45,405 nucleotides of DNA, taken from contig NZ_JAGMUL010000050.1 of the NCBI RefSeq assembly GCF_019049285.1, forward strand, positions 105,680 through 151,084. The letters are read 5' to 3'. Numbering within the stretch: the stretch's first letter is position 1; each line of letters begins with the position of its first letter. A program made the position numbers and the translations under genes. Positions 1 through 10,288 of the stretch are shown in pieces. The DNA comes from Streptomyces sp. AC550_RSS872 (GTDB taxonomy: Bacteria > Actinomycetota > Actinomycetes > Streptomycetales > Streptomycetaceae). Below the pieces are notes generated by a model. It was not told the DNA's origin and did not search any database. It saw only the letters and a program-made list of their open reading frames with translations.

Positions 1-34
1 CCGGGGCGTGGACGGCGACCGGAGCCCGGCGGCC

Positions 35-256
35 TCAGTGACGGTGGCCTCCGGCCTTCAAACCGCCTATGAAAGCCGCCCAGGAGGCGGCCTCGAAGCA
101 CAGGGCTGGACCGTGCGGGACCTTACTGTCACGGACAGGGATGGCGCTCTCGTGGAAACCGTCGGCCACCTCCACGCAGTTGCCACCCTCCTGATTGCTG
201 TAACTGCTCCTGCGCCAGGCGACGCCGTTCAGTTCGGGAAGGGAGATTAGAGCCAC
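35..256 (-). CDS. DUF397 domain protein (73 aa)
   Basis: Small protein of the DUF397 family, which in actinomycetes is almost always encoded just downstream of an XRE/DUF5753 regulator; the pair has been compared to toxin-antitoxin or signalling modules, but the biochemical role is not settled. The family pattern is visible: W-R-R-S-S-Y-S, then G-G-N-C-V-E-V-A, V-R-D-S-K and a C-terminal W-x-x-F. The GTG start at 256 follows a GGAGGA ribosome site lying inside the end of the upstream DUF5753 reading frame. That partner has lost its DNA-binding half here, so this gene is probably an orphan. A second DUF397 gene with an intact partner lies at 21746-21931. Confidence 0.85.
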   Translation of the reverse strand: MALISLPELNGVAWRRSSYSNQEGGNCVEVADGFHESAIPVRDSKVPHGPALCFEAASWAAFIGGLKAGGHRH

Positions 257-852
257 GGCGGTTCTCCTCCAGCACGGATCTGATCATGTCGAGCGACATG
301 AGCGGGGGCAGAGCTTCCGCCCGCAGTCGATCGTAGGCCAGCAAGTAGCCCCTGACTTCGTTCGGATCCTCGACGAGTTGGCCATAGTGCGCACCCTCGG
401 TGCAGGCGACCTCCGAGCCGTCCGGCATGGTGAGAACAGTGAGCGAGCCGCCCATCACATCGTGCTCGCCCTGGTCGAACGGCAGCACCTGCACGGTGAT
501 GTGACGGTCTCTCTGGGTTGTCAGCAGTCGTTCCAACTGTTCACGCATCACCGCCTGGCCGCCGACCGGACGCTGGAGCACCGCCTCGTCGAGGACCACC
601 CACAACTCGGGCCGGTCAGGCGTGCGGAGGCGTTCCTGTCGCCCCATGCGAACCGTGACCCGCTCCTCCAACTGCTCCTGGCTGCCGAGCGTCAGACCGA
701 CACTCAGCACCGCCCGCGCGTACGGCTCGGTCTGCAACAAACCCGGGACCACGTGCGCCGCGTACTCACGAATGAGCACCGCCCGTTCCGAGTACTCCAT
801 GAACCTCCGCGACCAGTCCGGAAACGCCTCCCGGTACACGAACGGCCACAGC
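129..852 (-). pseudogene. XRE/DUF5753 regulator, N-terminal half deleted
   Basis: The frame encodes a clear DUF5753 domain: F-P-D-W near the beginning, then H-V-V-P-G-L-L-Q-T-E, V-L-D-E-A-V-L, V-Q-V-L-P-F and a final M-I-R-S-V-L-E-E. Full-length members carry an N-terminal helix-turn-helix of roughly 75 residues. Here homology stops at about position 850, and the frame runs on into sequence antisense to an ATPase fragment on the plus strand. No helix-turn-helix, start or promoter remains. The frame also fails to stop at the usual place and reads on through about 128 bases of DUF397. Comparison with the intact copy at 21937-22815 shows the missing part. I infer a single deletion that joined the 5' ends of two divergent genes. 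Confidence 0.75.
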
Positions 853-856
853 TGGG

Positions 857-1209
857 AGGAGTGGGGGTATCCGCCGGCGTCGGACGCGTCGTGCGCGGTC
901 GCCCTCATCGTCGCCGAACTCGCCGCGAACGCCGTGCGGCACGGCCGCGTACCCGGACGGGACTTCGGCCTCCGGCTCGCTCTCGACGCGGCGGCGGGCC
1001 TGGTCCGCGTCGAGGTCGCGGACGCGGCCTCCGCGAAACGGCCTCCGGCGACCCCGCCGTCGTCGGTCCCCGAGGGCGAGTCGGGCCGAGGGCTGCTCCT
1101 GGTGGACACCCTGGCCGTGCGCTGGGGTTCGGCGCCGCGTCACCCGCTGGGCAAGACCGTGTGGGCGGAAGTGTCCATCACCCCTCCAACTTCCAGCATT
1201 GGCGTGTGA
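857..1209 (+). pseudogene. Anti-sigma-type ATPase (HATPase_c_2), N-terminus deleted
   Basis: The C-terminal two thirds of a serine/threonine kinase-like ATP-binding protein of the RsbW/SpoIIAB type. Visible motifs are W-G-Y-P-P, the N-box V-A-E-L-A-A-N-A-V-R-H-G, the G-box G-R-G-L-L-L-V-D-T-L and the final K-T-V-W-A-E-V. Intact relatives have 30-40 further residues before W-G-x-P-P, as in the copy at 23079-23534. Upstream of position 857 the frame reads through the antisense of the DUF5753 fragment, so any start there would be spurious. Together with the neighbouring fragment it records a head-to-head deletion. Expression as a functional ATPase is unlikely. Confidence 0.7.
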
Positions 1210-1212
1210 ATT

Positions 1213-1232
1213 GCGATAACCAGGGTTATCGC
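1213..1232. promoter_or_regulatory. Perfect 9-bp dyad, operator-like
   Basis: GCGATAACC, two bases (AG), then GGTTATCGC form a perfect inverted repeat 139 bases upstream of the ATPase start at 1371. The AT content is higher than the surroundings. With a 2-base spacer it fits a dimeric repressor site better than a terminator, since there is no U-tract. The same half-site GGTTATCGC recurs exactly at 4300-4308, just upstream of the third gene of the operon. The regulator is unknown. Confidence 0.5.
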
Positions 1233-1370
1233 TGAGAACTTGGATTGAGCAACTTCTCCGCCTCTAACGTCTGTTCCGTCACACCGGGCTCGCGCAAAGC
1301 GAGAGGCTCACCCCTCTCGCTCACCGCACAAGCCCGGCCCCGGAACCGACCACGGAGGGCGGAGAGCACC

Positions 1371-3842
1371 ATGACGGAACACCCCGCGCAGAACGAGCCG
1401 AACGCATCTGACCAGCAGGTCGATCACCGCCGAGGCGTCTCCTCGACGCTCTCCCGCCTGACCGCCCGCCTCGAAGACTCGGCGCTCGCCGAGGCGCCCC
1501 GGGAACTCCTGCGCGAGGCGCTGGGCGCCACGGGGGCGGAGTCCGGCGCCCTCACCGCTCCGCATCCGGACCAGCGGGTGTTCCTCGACTCCATCAGCGT
1601 CAACGGCTTTCGCGGTATCGGCCGCAAGGCGCGTCTGCCGCTGACCGCGAAGCTCGGCGTCACCCTCGTCGTGGGGCGCAACGGCTCGGGGAAGTCCAGC
1701 TTCGCCGAGGGCGCCGAGACGGCGCTCACGGGCCGGACCGCCCGCCTGGACAAGCAGCGGGGCGAGGTGTGGCGCCGGCACTGGCGCAACCTGCACGACG
1801 GGGCCGACCCGAAGGTCGAGGTCCGCCTCGCCATTGCTGGCGACCCCCGGCTGTCCACTTTGACGTGCACCTGGCCCGGCGACGATGTCACCGCCCCCGA
1901 GGTCGAGTTCAGGCGGCCGGGCCACGGCAGTCGGCCCTTCGCCGGCATCGGGTGGCAGCTGGCACTGAACGACTACAGCCCCTTCCTGTCATACGCGGAT
2001 CTCGACAAGGTTCTCAACGGCAGGCCCAGCGAGCAGTACGACTCCGTCGCCGCCATCCTCGGACTGCGCGAACTGACCGCCGCGGACGAGCGCCTCCAGG
2101 GCGTCGAGAAGGCGCTCGATTCCGCGTTGAAGCAGGCCGAGGCCGAACGGCCTGTACTGGCCGAGGCGTTGTCCGCGCTGGACGACCCGCGGGCGGTACG
2201 CGCGCTCTCCATCGTCGGCGGGGCGGGCGAACCCGACTTCGTCGAGCTCGATTCCCTCGTGACCGCACTGCCCGACGCGGACGAGGGCCGTCTCCGGGAG
2301 CTGCGCGCGACCGCCGCGCTGGCCGGGCCCGACCTCGGCGCGGTCGGCCCGGCCGTGGACCGGCTGCGCGAGGCCGTCGCCGTACTCGACGACGTACGCG
2401 CCTCGGGTGCCGAGGACGCCCACCAGCGCGCGGAACTGCTGGCCAAGGCCCTGGAGCACAGCCGTCGGCACGAGGACGAGGACAGCTGCCCGGTGTGCGG
2501 GTCCGATCGGCCGCTCGACGAGGCGTGGGCCGAGCAGGCCGCCGAGCAGGTGGCGAGCCTGCGGCGGGAGGCCGCGACCGCGAGGGAGGCCCGCACCGGG
2601 CTGCGGGACGCGGTGGACGCGGTTCGCTTCCTCGTCGCGCCGGTCCCCGCATGGCTGCCCGCCCCGCTCGTGGACCCATGGCAGGAGTGGCAGGCGTGCC
2701 GGGCGATCGACGACGCCGACCGGCTCGCCGCCCGCGCCGAGACTGCCGCGCTCGTCCTCGCCGACGCCTGCGCCGCGCTGCGCGAGGAGGCCCTGCGGGA
2801 GCTGGAGAAGCTCGACGAGGAGTGGCGCGCCTGTGCCGCCCGCCTCGCGGGCTGGCTCGACCGGGCCCGGCCCGCGTACGCCGGCAAGCCCCGGCTGCGC
2901 CAGGTCAGGGCGGCCCGTAAGTGGCTCAAGGAGGCCTGCGCCGAGCTGCGCGAGGAGCGGCTGCGGCCGTTCGAGGACCACTCGCAGCGGATCTGGGAGG
3001 AACTGCGCCAGCAGAGCAACGTGGACCTGCGTTCCGTACGCCTGACCGGCAGCGAGAAGGCCAACGTGCGCAAGCTGGTGATGGACGTGTCCGTCGACGG
3101 CACGGAGGCCGCGGCCCTCGGCGTCATGAGCCAGGGCGAACTGCACTCCCTCGCGCTCTCGCTCTTCCTGCCGCGCGCCGCCGCCCCGGACAGCCCCTTC
3201 GGGTTCGTCGTCATCGACGACCCCGTGCAGTCCATGGATCCCGCCAAGGTCCACGGCCTCGCGAAGGTGCTGCACGACCTCGGGGAGACCCGGCAGGTCG
3301 TGGTCTTCACCCACGACACGCGGCTCCAGCGGGCCTTCACCAACCAGGAACTCCCGGTGACCGTACTGGAGGTGGAGCGGGCAGGCCGGTCCGTGGTGAC
3401 CGTGAACCGGGTGACCGATCCGGTCGGTCAGGCTCTGGCCGACGCCCGCGCCCTCGTCCGCACGCGAAACCTCCCGCCGGTCGCGATGACCCATGTGCTG
3501 CCCAGCCTCTGCCGCACCGTCCTGGAACGCGCCTTCTCGGAGGCCGCGTGGCTGCGGCTGCACCGGGCGGGGATGGCCGAACACGAGGCGGAGAAGACCG
3601 TCGCGAAGGCCATCACGCTGATGGACATCGCCGCGCTGGGGCTCTTCGGAGATCCGTCGAAGACGGCCGGTCACGTCTACGGCGAGCTGCGCAGGCGGTG
3701 CGGGCCCAGGGCCGTGGACCTCGTCCGGCAGTGCCAGGAGGGTGCCCACCCGTCGGGCACCCCGATGCCGGACCCCCACCGCTTCGTGGACGACATCAAG
3801 GCCGTCGCTCTGACGGTACGCAAGCCCGAGGAGGGGCCGTGA
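1371..3842 (+). CDS. SMC/Rad50-like AAA ATPase (823 aa)
   Basis: Large ATPase of the RecF/SMC/Rad50 type. F-L-D-S-I-S-V-N-G-F-R-G-I-G is the typical first strand. Walker A G-R-N-G-S-G-K-S is at residues 102-109, a C-P-V-C motif resembling a Rad50 zinc hook is at about 373-376 between charged coiled-coil stretches, the ABC-type signature S-Q-G-E-L is near 587-591, Walker B F-V-V-I-D-D-P is near 612-618, and an H-loop F-T-H-D follows. Such proteins bind or process DNA ends. About 150 residues after the H-loop form an extra C-terminal domain I cannot assign. The ATG at 1371 is preceded by a GGAGGGCGGAG ribosome site; the frame is open back to 1245 but that extension looks non-coding. It overlaps the next gene by four bases. 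A stand-alone SbcC-like repair role and a defence role (compare the Lamassu SMC subunit) are both possible. Confidence 0.85.
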   Translation: MTEHPAQNEPNASDQQVDHRRGVSSTLSRLTARLEDSALAEAPRELLREALGATGAESGALTAPHPDQRVFLDSISVNGFRGIGRKARLPLTAKLGVTLVVGRNGSGKSSFAEGAETALTGRTARLDKQRGEVWRRHWRNLHDGADPKVEVRLAIAGDPRLSTLTCTWPGDDVTAPEVEFRRPGHGSRPFAGIGWQLALNDYSPFLSYADLDKVLNGRPSEQYDSVAAILGLRELTAADERLQGVEKALDSALKQAEAERPVLAEALSALDDPRAVRALSIVGGAGEPDFVELDSLVTALPDADEGRLRELRATAALAGPDLGAVGPAVDRLREAVAVLDDVRASGAEDAHQRAELLAKALEHSRRHEDEDSCPVCGSDRPLDEAWAEQAAEQVASLRREAATAREARTGLRDAVDAVRFLVAPVPAWLPAPLVDPWQEWQACRAIDDADRLAARAETAALVLADACAALREEALRELEKLDEEWRACAARLAGWLDRARPAYAGKPRLRQVRAARKWLKEACAELREERLRPFEDHSQRIWEELRQQSNVDLRSVRLTGSEKANVRKLVMDVSVDGTEAAALGVMSQGELHSLALSLFLPRAAAPDSPFGFVVIDDPVQSMDPAKVHGLAKVLHDLGETRQVVVFTHDTRLQRAFTNQELPVTVLEVERAGRSVVTVNRVTDPVGQALADARALVRTRNLPPVAMTHVLPSLCRTVLERAFSEAAWLRLHRAGMAEHEAEKTVAKAITLMDIAALGLFGDPSKTAGHVYGELRRRCGPRAVDLVRQCQEGAHPSGTPMPDPHRFVDDIKAVALTVRKPEEGP

Positions 3843-4234
3843 GCCAGACGATCCGCCAGCTGCTCGACACCGCCGACCTGCTCGTCACGGACACCAGCGA
3901 GCCCGCCACGGCCGTACCCGCCGCGTCCGCTGCCGCCACGGCGAGCCGGTGTCGAGGTGCCGCCTTCGCCCTCCGTGTCGCGCTGGAGAGCGCGGTCGCC
4001 GACCGCCTCACCGCCCACCGGGCGCCGCGCGCGATCCGGGAGGGCACCCAGCGGGCCGCGTTCCTCTGGCTCCGCGGTTGCGCCGAAGCGGAAACCGCCC
4101 GCCGCGCGAAGGCCGTGTGGAGCCAGCTCTGCCTGGGATGCCACTACCACCAGTACGAGATCGGTCCGACCGAGGACCAGGTCCGCGCGTGGCGTACCGA
4201 AGTAGCGGCAATCGTCGCCCTGTTGGCCCTCTGA
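3839..4234 (+). CDS. Unknown 131-aa partner of the SMC-like ATPase
   Basis: Starts at a GTG that overlaps the ATPase stop codon (GTGA), so the two are probably translationally coupled and the products may interact. The protein has an Ala/Thr-rich N-terminal third, a helical middle (R-V-A-L-E-S-A-V-A-D-R-L) and a C-terminal stretch with C-L-G-C-H-Y-H-Q-Y-E-I-G-P-T, where two Cys and two His could bind metal. I do not recognise the family. Small accessory proteins encoded directly after an SMC-type ATPase occur in several antiphage systems, but this resemblance is in layout only. Confidence 0.7.
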   Translation: MSQTIRQLLDTADLLVTDTSEPATAVPAASAAATASRCRGAAFALRVALESAVADRLTAHRAPRAIREGTQRAAFLWLRGCAEAETARRAKAVWSQLCLGCHYHQYEIGPTEDQVRAWRTEVAAIVALLAL

Positions 4235-4299
4235 TCCGCATCTGCGCCGGGAGAGGCACTGCCGGGAGAAGACACACGTGAGAACGACACGACGAGGAC

Positions 4300-4308
4300 G
4301 GTTATCGC
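4300..4308 (+). promoter_or_regulatory. Repeat of the GGTTATCGC half-site
   Basis: An exact 9-base copy of one arm of the dyad at 1213-1232, lying in the 110-base gap between the 131-aa gene and the DUF6119 gene, 35 bases before the latter's ATG. It could mark a second binding site of the same regulator; chance cannot be excluded for 9 bases. Confidence 0.3.
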
Positions 4309-4343
4309 GACCGTCCACGAAGACCAGAACGAGGAGCAGCGGT

Positions 4344-6029
4344 ATGACGGCCCGTACGTCCAAGCGAACCCTGTACCGGCTCAGGGGCGTGCCTCCCACT
4401 GCCGACGCGATGTTCGACGCCCTGGACGCGGACCAGTTGGAAAGGGTCCACGCGGATTTCGACATCCCCGAGAACATCGGTGTACCGGCGGTCCTGGTCA
4501 CCGGCAGTTTCGAGCAGCCCGTCGCGAGCTGGTGCGACGAGATCTTCCGTACGACGGGTATCGAGGTGTCACGGCCCGTCAACCGCTCGGCCGGCCTGCT
4601 GATGCTGGCCGTCGACGGTGAGGTATACGCGATCGGTTATGACCAGGGCTTCCGCCTCGTGCCCGACCGACTGAAGGATCACCGCTTCGGGCTGAGCTTC
4701 GCGTCCCGCCGGGTGGACCCCGCGAAGATCCGGGACCTTGTGTCACACACGCCGGGAGGAGGGCGCACCGACATCACTCTGATCCCCAGCGGGGCCTCGG
4801 TGTGGAGCCTGGGCATCATCGAGCACGCGCAGATCGTGCGCCGCCTCGGCGGCCACCTGGACAACATCCCTCTCACCATCTCCCGGGACAACCCGGGGAA
4901 GATCTCCAGTGCCGAGGGCGGCGCCGGCCTGCGCATGCGACTCGGTGTGGAGGGCGCCGACCTGATCGCCGACATCCGTGCGATCGCCCGCGTTCTGCGT
5001 GAGGAGAAGCCGAGTCCGGAGCTGGAGTTCGTCGAACACGTCGTGCCCGTCGACGACCCCAGCCTTGTCACCCGCCTGGAGGCCAGGCTCGACGACCTTC
5101 TGGGCCAGGAGCCCGACGGGAGAATCAGCGTCGCCGTCCCCGCAGACCGTTGGGACGACTACATGGGCGCCCGGGCATTCAGGGCCAGGATCAACAGTGA
5201 CTCGGCCGGCCCGTCGACCGACGACTTCGACCTTGAGTACGTCCTCTGCCGTGCGCGCATCCAGCGTGCGGGCAGACGCGTGGCCGCGCTCCGGGAAGGA
5301 ACCGTCACGCTCTATCGGCACAACCGCGCCGACCGGGCCGACGAGATCTGGACGTCCAGCGCGCTCCGCTGGATCGAGGCGGAAGTGTTTCTCGCCTCTC
5401 GCCGGTTCTTCCTGATGGACGAGCACTGGTACGAGATCGACCAGGAGTACCTGAAGGCGGTCCGCTCGCACGCCGAGCGGCTGATCACCGACACTCCGTC
5501 CGTCGACCTGCCCCCGTGGGTCCTCGGGGAGAAGGAGCGCACCTACAACGCGTCCGTGCCGGACCAGCGGCCCGGGTACGTCTGCTTCGACCGCGACAAT
5601 GTGCGGACCGCGCTGCACCGCGGGAACGGTGTGGAGATCTGCGACCTGCTGAGCCCGGACGATGTCCTGGTCATGGTGAAGCGCGCCAAGGGTTCCGACG
5701 CGCTTAGCCATCTCTTCGGTCAGGCGCTCGTCGCCGTACAGACGCTGCGGAACTCCCCGGAGGGGAGGGAACGGTTCGCCGAGAAGGTGGCCGCCGCCCG
5801 GCAAGGGCGCGGTCTACCGGAAGATTTCCGGCCTTCGAAGGTCGTCTTCGCAATCCTGCTGAAGGACGGCGCCGACCTCACCGCCGACACCCTGTTCCCG
5901 TTCTCACAGGTCACTCTGGTGCAGACGGCCAGGACGCTCGAAACATGGGGTGTCCAGGTCGAGGTCGTCGGCATCACCTCCACTCCGTCGGCTACCACCT
6001 CGACTGGGACTCGGCGGTCGGCGGCGTAG
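4344..6029 (+). CDS. TIGR04141/DUF6119 family protein (561 aa)
   Basis: Matches my knowledge of the sporadically distributed TIGR04141 family (DUF6119) in length and landmarks: an N-terminal L-Y-R-L-R-G-V strand, N-R-S-A-G-L-L-M-L-A-V-D-G, F-R-L-V-P followed by H-R-F-G-L-S-F-A-S-R-R-V-D, G-A-S-V-W-S-L-G, and a closing T-W-G-V-Q-V-E-V-V-G-I. The family has no established biochemical function and is patchily distributed, which suits an accessory or defence role. The ATG at 4344 follows GAGGAGCAGC and gives the start usual for the family; the frame is open 66 bases further upstream to 4278. It is the third gene of the ATPase operon, separated by a 110-base gap that carries a copy of the operator-like half-site. 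Confidence 0.75.
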   Translation: MTARTSKRTLYRLRGVPPTADAMFDALDADQLERVHADFDIPENIGVPAVLVTGSFEQPVASWCDEIFRTTGIEVSRPVNRSAGLLMLAVDGEVYAIGYDQGFRLVPDRLKDHRFGLSFASRRVDPAKIRDLVSHTPGGGRTDITLIPSGASVWSLGIIEHAQIVRRLGGHLDNIPLTISRDNPGKISSAEGGAGLRMRLGVEGADLIADIRAIARVLREEKPSPELEFVEHVVPVDDPSLVTRLEARLDDLLGQEPDGRISVAVPADRWDDYMGARAFRARINSDSAGPSTDDFDLEYVLCRARIQRAGRRVAALREGTVTLYRHNRADRADEIWTSSALRWIEAEVFLASRRFFLMDEHWYEIDQEYLKAVRSHAERLITDTPSVDLPPWVLGEKERTYNASVPDQRPGYVCFDRDNVRTALHRGNGVEICDLLSPDDVLVMVKRAKGSDALSHLFGQALVAVQTLRNSPEGRERFAEKVAAARQGRGLPEDFRPSKVVFAILLKDGADLTADTLFPFSQVTLVQTARTLETWGVQVEVVGITSTPSATTSTGTRRSAA

Positions 6030-6129
6030 CCACCGCGCACCGTAACGACGTACGCCGACGTTGCTGGCGAGCCGTTCCGGATCTCGGGGTGGTTGTGACG
6101 GCGGACAAGGGCCGCAGCGATGCCAGCTG

Positions 6130-6542
6130 CTACGCCAGCGACTTTCGCACCGCGTCGACCAGTGACGTCGCACGCAGGTCATTAAGGCCCCCGCCGATGT
6201 TGTTCATCGCATAGTCGAAGGCGGCCTGTACCTCGGGCGGGTCGAAGTCGATCTCGGCAGGGTCGCTGACCGCGTGCGCCCTGTTGCTGAACGACTGCGG
6301 ATCCCACCACGCGACCACCTGTTCGCGGAGTTCCTCGGCACCGCCTCGGCCGGGCCGGTGGTGAGGCCACGGCCGGCCGCTGGTACACCATGCGGACGCG
6401 GTCGCGTCCACGCGTCGGCAGCCCGATGAAGAAGTCCAGTCCTAGGGGGCGGCGATTAGTCCCCGTACTGGGAGAAATTCACCCCGAACGCCTCACGCAC
6501 CGGTTCGAACCCAGCCGCGACCTCACCGTGGATCGTCGTCAT
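6130..6542 (-). pseudogene. Beta-lactamase-fold serine hydrolase remnant
   Basis: Two pieces of one EstB-type serine hydrolase remain. From an ATG at 6542 the frame reads T-I-H-G-E-V-A-A-G-F-E-P-V-R-E-A-F-G-V-N-F and stops at 6456 after 28 residues, which is the usual N-terminus of this family. The other end, finishing at 6130, reads A-F-D-Y-A-M-N-N-I-G-G-G-L-N-D-L-R and V-D-A-V-R-K-S-L-A, the usual C-terminus. Intact members are near 380-400 residues; here the two ends lie within about 410 bases, so the catalytic S-x-x-K core is gone. The middle (about 6300-6450) is scrambled between frames. Not expected to be functional. Confidence 0.65.
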
Positions 6543-6600
6543 GCCGTCCATCCCGGCATTCGTCCACAGGCTGTGGACGAAGTGGGTGCGCGTACGGCGA

Positions 6601-6652
6601 GAGCCCGGCCCGGCACGCGGCCGTGACGGCCGGTGCCCGGGCCGGGCTCTCC
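6601..6652 (-). terminator. Strong GC hairpin downstream of the YbjN gene
   Basis: GAGCCCGGCCCGG pairs with CCGGGCCGGGCTC across a loop of about 25 bases, about 25 bases beyond the stop of the minus-strand gene at 6676. There is no U-tract, as is usual in streptomycetes. Confidence 0.6.
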
Positions 6653-6675
6653 CTTGTCGCGGCTGGTGCGCCGCC

Positions 6676-7203
6676 CTACTCGTCGTCTTCCTCGGGCTTG
6701 TCCGCCTCGTTGATCTCCTGCTCCAGGCCGAGCTGCTCGACGAGCCACTTGTCGAACTCGATGGCGGCCCGCACCCAGCTGACCGTCGACGAGACGAAGT
6801 GCTCCAGGCTCACGCCGGTGCCGATCAGCATCTGCGCCTCGCCGATCAGGCGGACGGTGCCGTCGTCGTGCGTGTGGCTGTAGACCTTGGGCCACAGCGT
6901 CCGGCGGTTCCAGTCGTCGATCGACTCCAGAAGCAGGGGCTTCTCGTCGATCTTGTGGGGCCGGTCGTAGAACGTCCGCACCGAGAAGACCTGCTGGTCG
7001 CCCTCGCCGCGGAACATGAAGTACGTACGGAACTGCTCCCACGGCGCCGCGAGGTCACCCTCGTCGTCGACGACGTACTTCAGCTCCATCTGGTCCAGGA
7101 GCTGCTTCACGAGGTCCTGATCCGGGACGACGGGGCCGGCCGGCTGTTGCGGCTGCGGCTGCTGGCCCCCGAAGTTCGGAATCGAGGACGGGTCGATGGT
7201 CAC
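6676..7203 (-). CDS. YbjN domain-containing protein (175 aa)
   Basis: Cytoplasmic protein with a YbjN-type fold, related to type III secretion chaperones of the CesT kind. After a Gln/Pro-rich N-terminus (residues 10-30) comes the domain with L-K-Y-V-V-D-D-E-G-D, R-T-Y-F-M-F-R-G-E, N-R-R-T-L-W-P-K-V-Y and a helical tail G-V-S-L-E-H-F-V-S-S-T-V-S-W. The C-terminus is acidic (E-E-D-D-E). The GTG start at 7203 follows AGGGAAAA. YbjN proteins in actinomycetes are common, stand-alone and of unknown function; they are usually taken as stress-related chaperone-like regulators. A hairpin at 6601-6652 ends the transcript. It is a single gene, since clpB, the next gene on this strand, is separated by a plus-strand small gene. 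Confidence 0.85.
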   Translation of the reverse strand: MTIDPSSIPNFGGQQPQPQQPAGPVVPDQDLVKQLLDQMELKYVVDDEGDLAAPWEQFRTYFMFRGEGDQQVFSVRTFYDRPHKIDEKPLLLESIDDWNRRTLWPKVYSHTHDDGTVRLIGEAQMLIGTGVSLEHFVSSTVSWVRAAIEFDKWLVEQLGLEQEINEADKPEEDDE

Positions 7204-7324
7204 CGTGATTTTCCCTTCGTACGGATTCAGTCATCCTCCCCCATGCGGGGTGGGGGGTGGCAACCCCCGACGGCCCTGTCAGCCATGGGCTGACACGATC
7301 CGGTCACCTGCGGATGACGGTGCC

Positions 7325-7486
7325 ATGACCGGCGCGGGGCATGATCGCGACATGCGGAGGGGAAGAGAACTGCGGTGGCTGCTGTGGGGCCTGTGGCTGG
7401 TGTGCCTGGGGGTCGCCGTCTGGTTCGTCGTGGCCGTGATCATGCTGTGGGCGGACGAGATGCCGCTCGACCAGCTCCAGAACTGA
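7325..7486 (+). CDS. Small single-span membrane protein (53 aa)
   Basis: One predicted membrane helix (L-L-W-G-L-W-L-V-C-L-G-V-A-V-W-F-V-V-A-V-I-M-L) after a short Arg-rich N-terminus, and a polar tail D-E-M-P-L-D-Q-L-Q-N. An ATG at 7352 would give 44 residues with the same helix. Neither start has a convincing ribosome site. I do not recognise a function. It lies between the YbjN gene and the convergent clpB. Confidence 0.5.
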   Translation: MTGAGHDRDMRRGRELRWLLWGLWLVCLGVAVWFVVAVIMLWADEMPLDQLQN

Positions 7487-7517
7487 CACCGGCCCGCCGC
7501 CCCGGCCGGGTACCCCG

Positions 7518-7551
7518 GATCACAGCGCCTTCCCGCTCGCCGGCCCCACGA

Positions 7552-7581
<30 letters not shown>
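7518..7581. repeat. 32-bp tandem duplication at the clpB stop codon
   Basis: Two directly adjacent 32-base units (7518-7549 and 7550-7581) differ at one base (C versus T). Each encodes the last residues of ClpB and its TGA stop, so the duplication leaves the protein end almost unchanged (G-K-T-L versus G-K-A-L) and places a second, unused stop downstream. Confidence 0.85.
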
Positions 7582-10149
<2,568 letters not shown>

Positions 10150-10208
10150 GTTGGCGTTCTCCTCCTGGCGTCACCGTCTCCAGTACTGACTGAGTCAGCG
10201 TACACAAA

Positions 10209-10229
10209 GTTGAGCCTATTCCGCTCAAG
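10209..10229 (-). promoter_or_regulatory. HAIR element (HspR operator) upstream of clpB
   Basis: GTTGAGC, seven bases, GCTCAAG: a perfect dyad matching the HAIR consensus CTTGAGT-N7-ACTCAAG except at the outermost and innermost positions. It lies 60-80 bases upstream of the clpB start, where HspR would block a promoter at normal temperature. Confidence 0.8.
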
Positions 10230-10288
10230 TCGGTTCTGGGTTGGTCGCGGGTGGTCGAGGAAGACGTACGGCGGCTAGGTTCCGGTCC

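Noticed and set aside
1245..1370. N-terminal extension of the SMC-like ATPase to 1245
   Set aside because: TTG start with a poor ribosome site; the extension is Ser/Arg/Pro-rich and unlike a protein start, whereas the ATG at 1371 has a good site.
1989..3779. 596-codon open frame on the minus strand
   Set aside because: Antisense to the SMC-like ATPase, whose motifs are complete; the antisense product has no recognisable domain.
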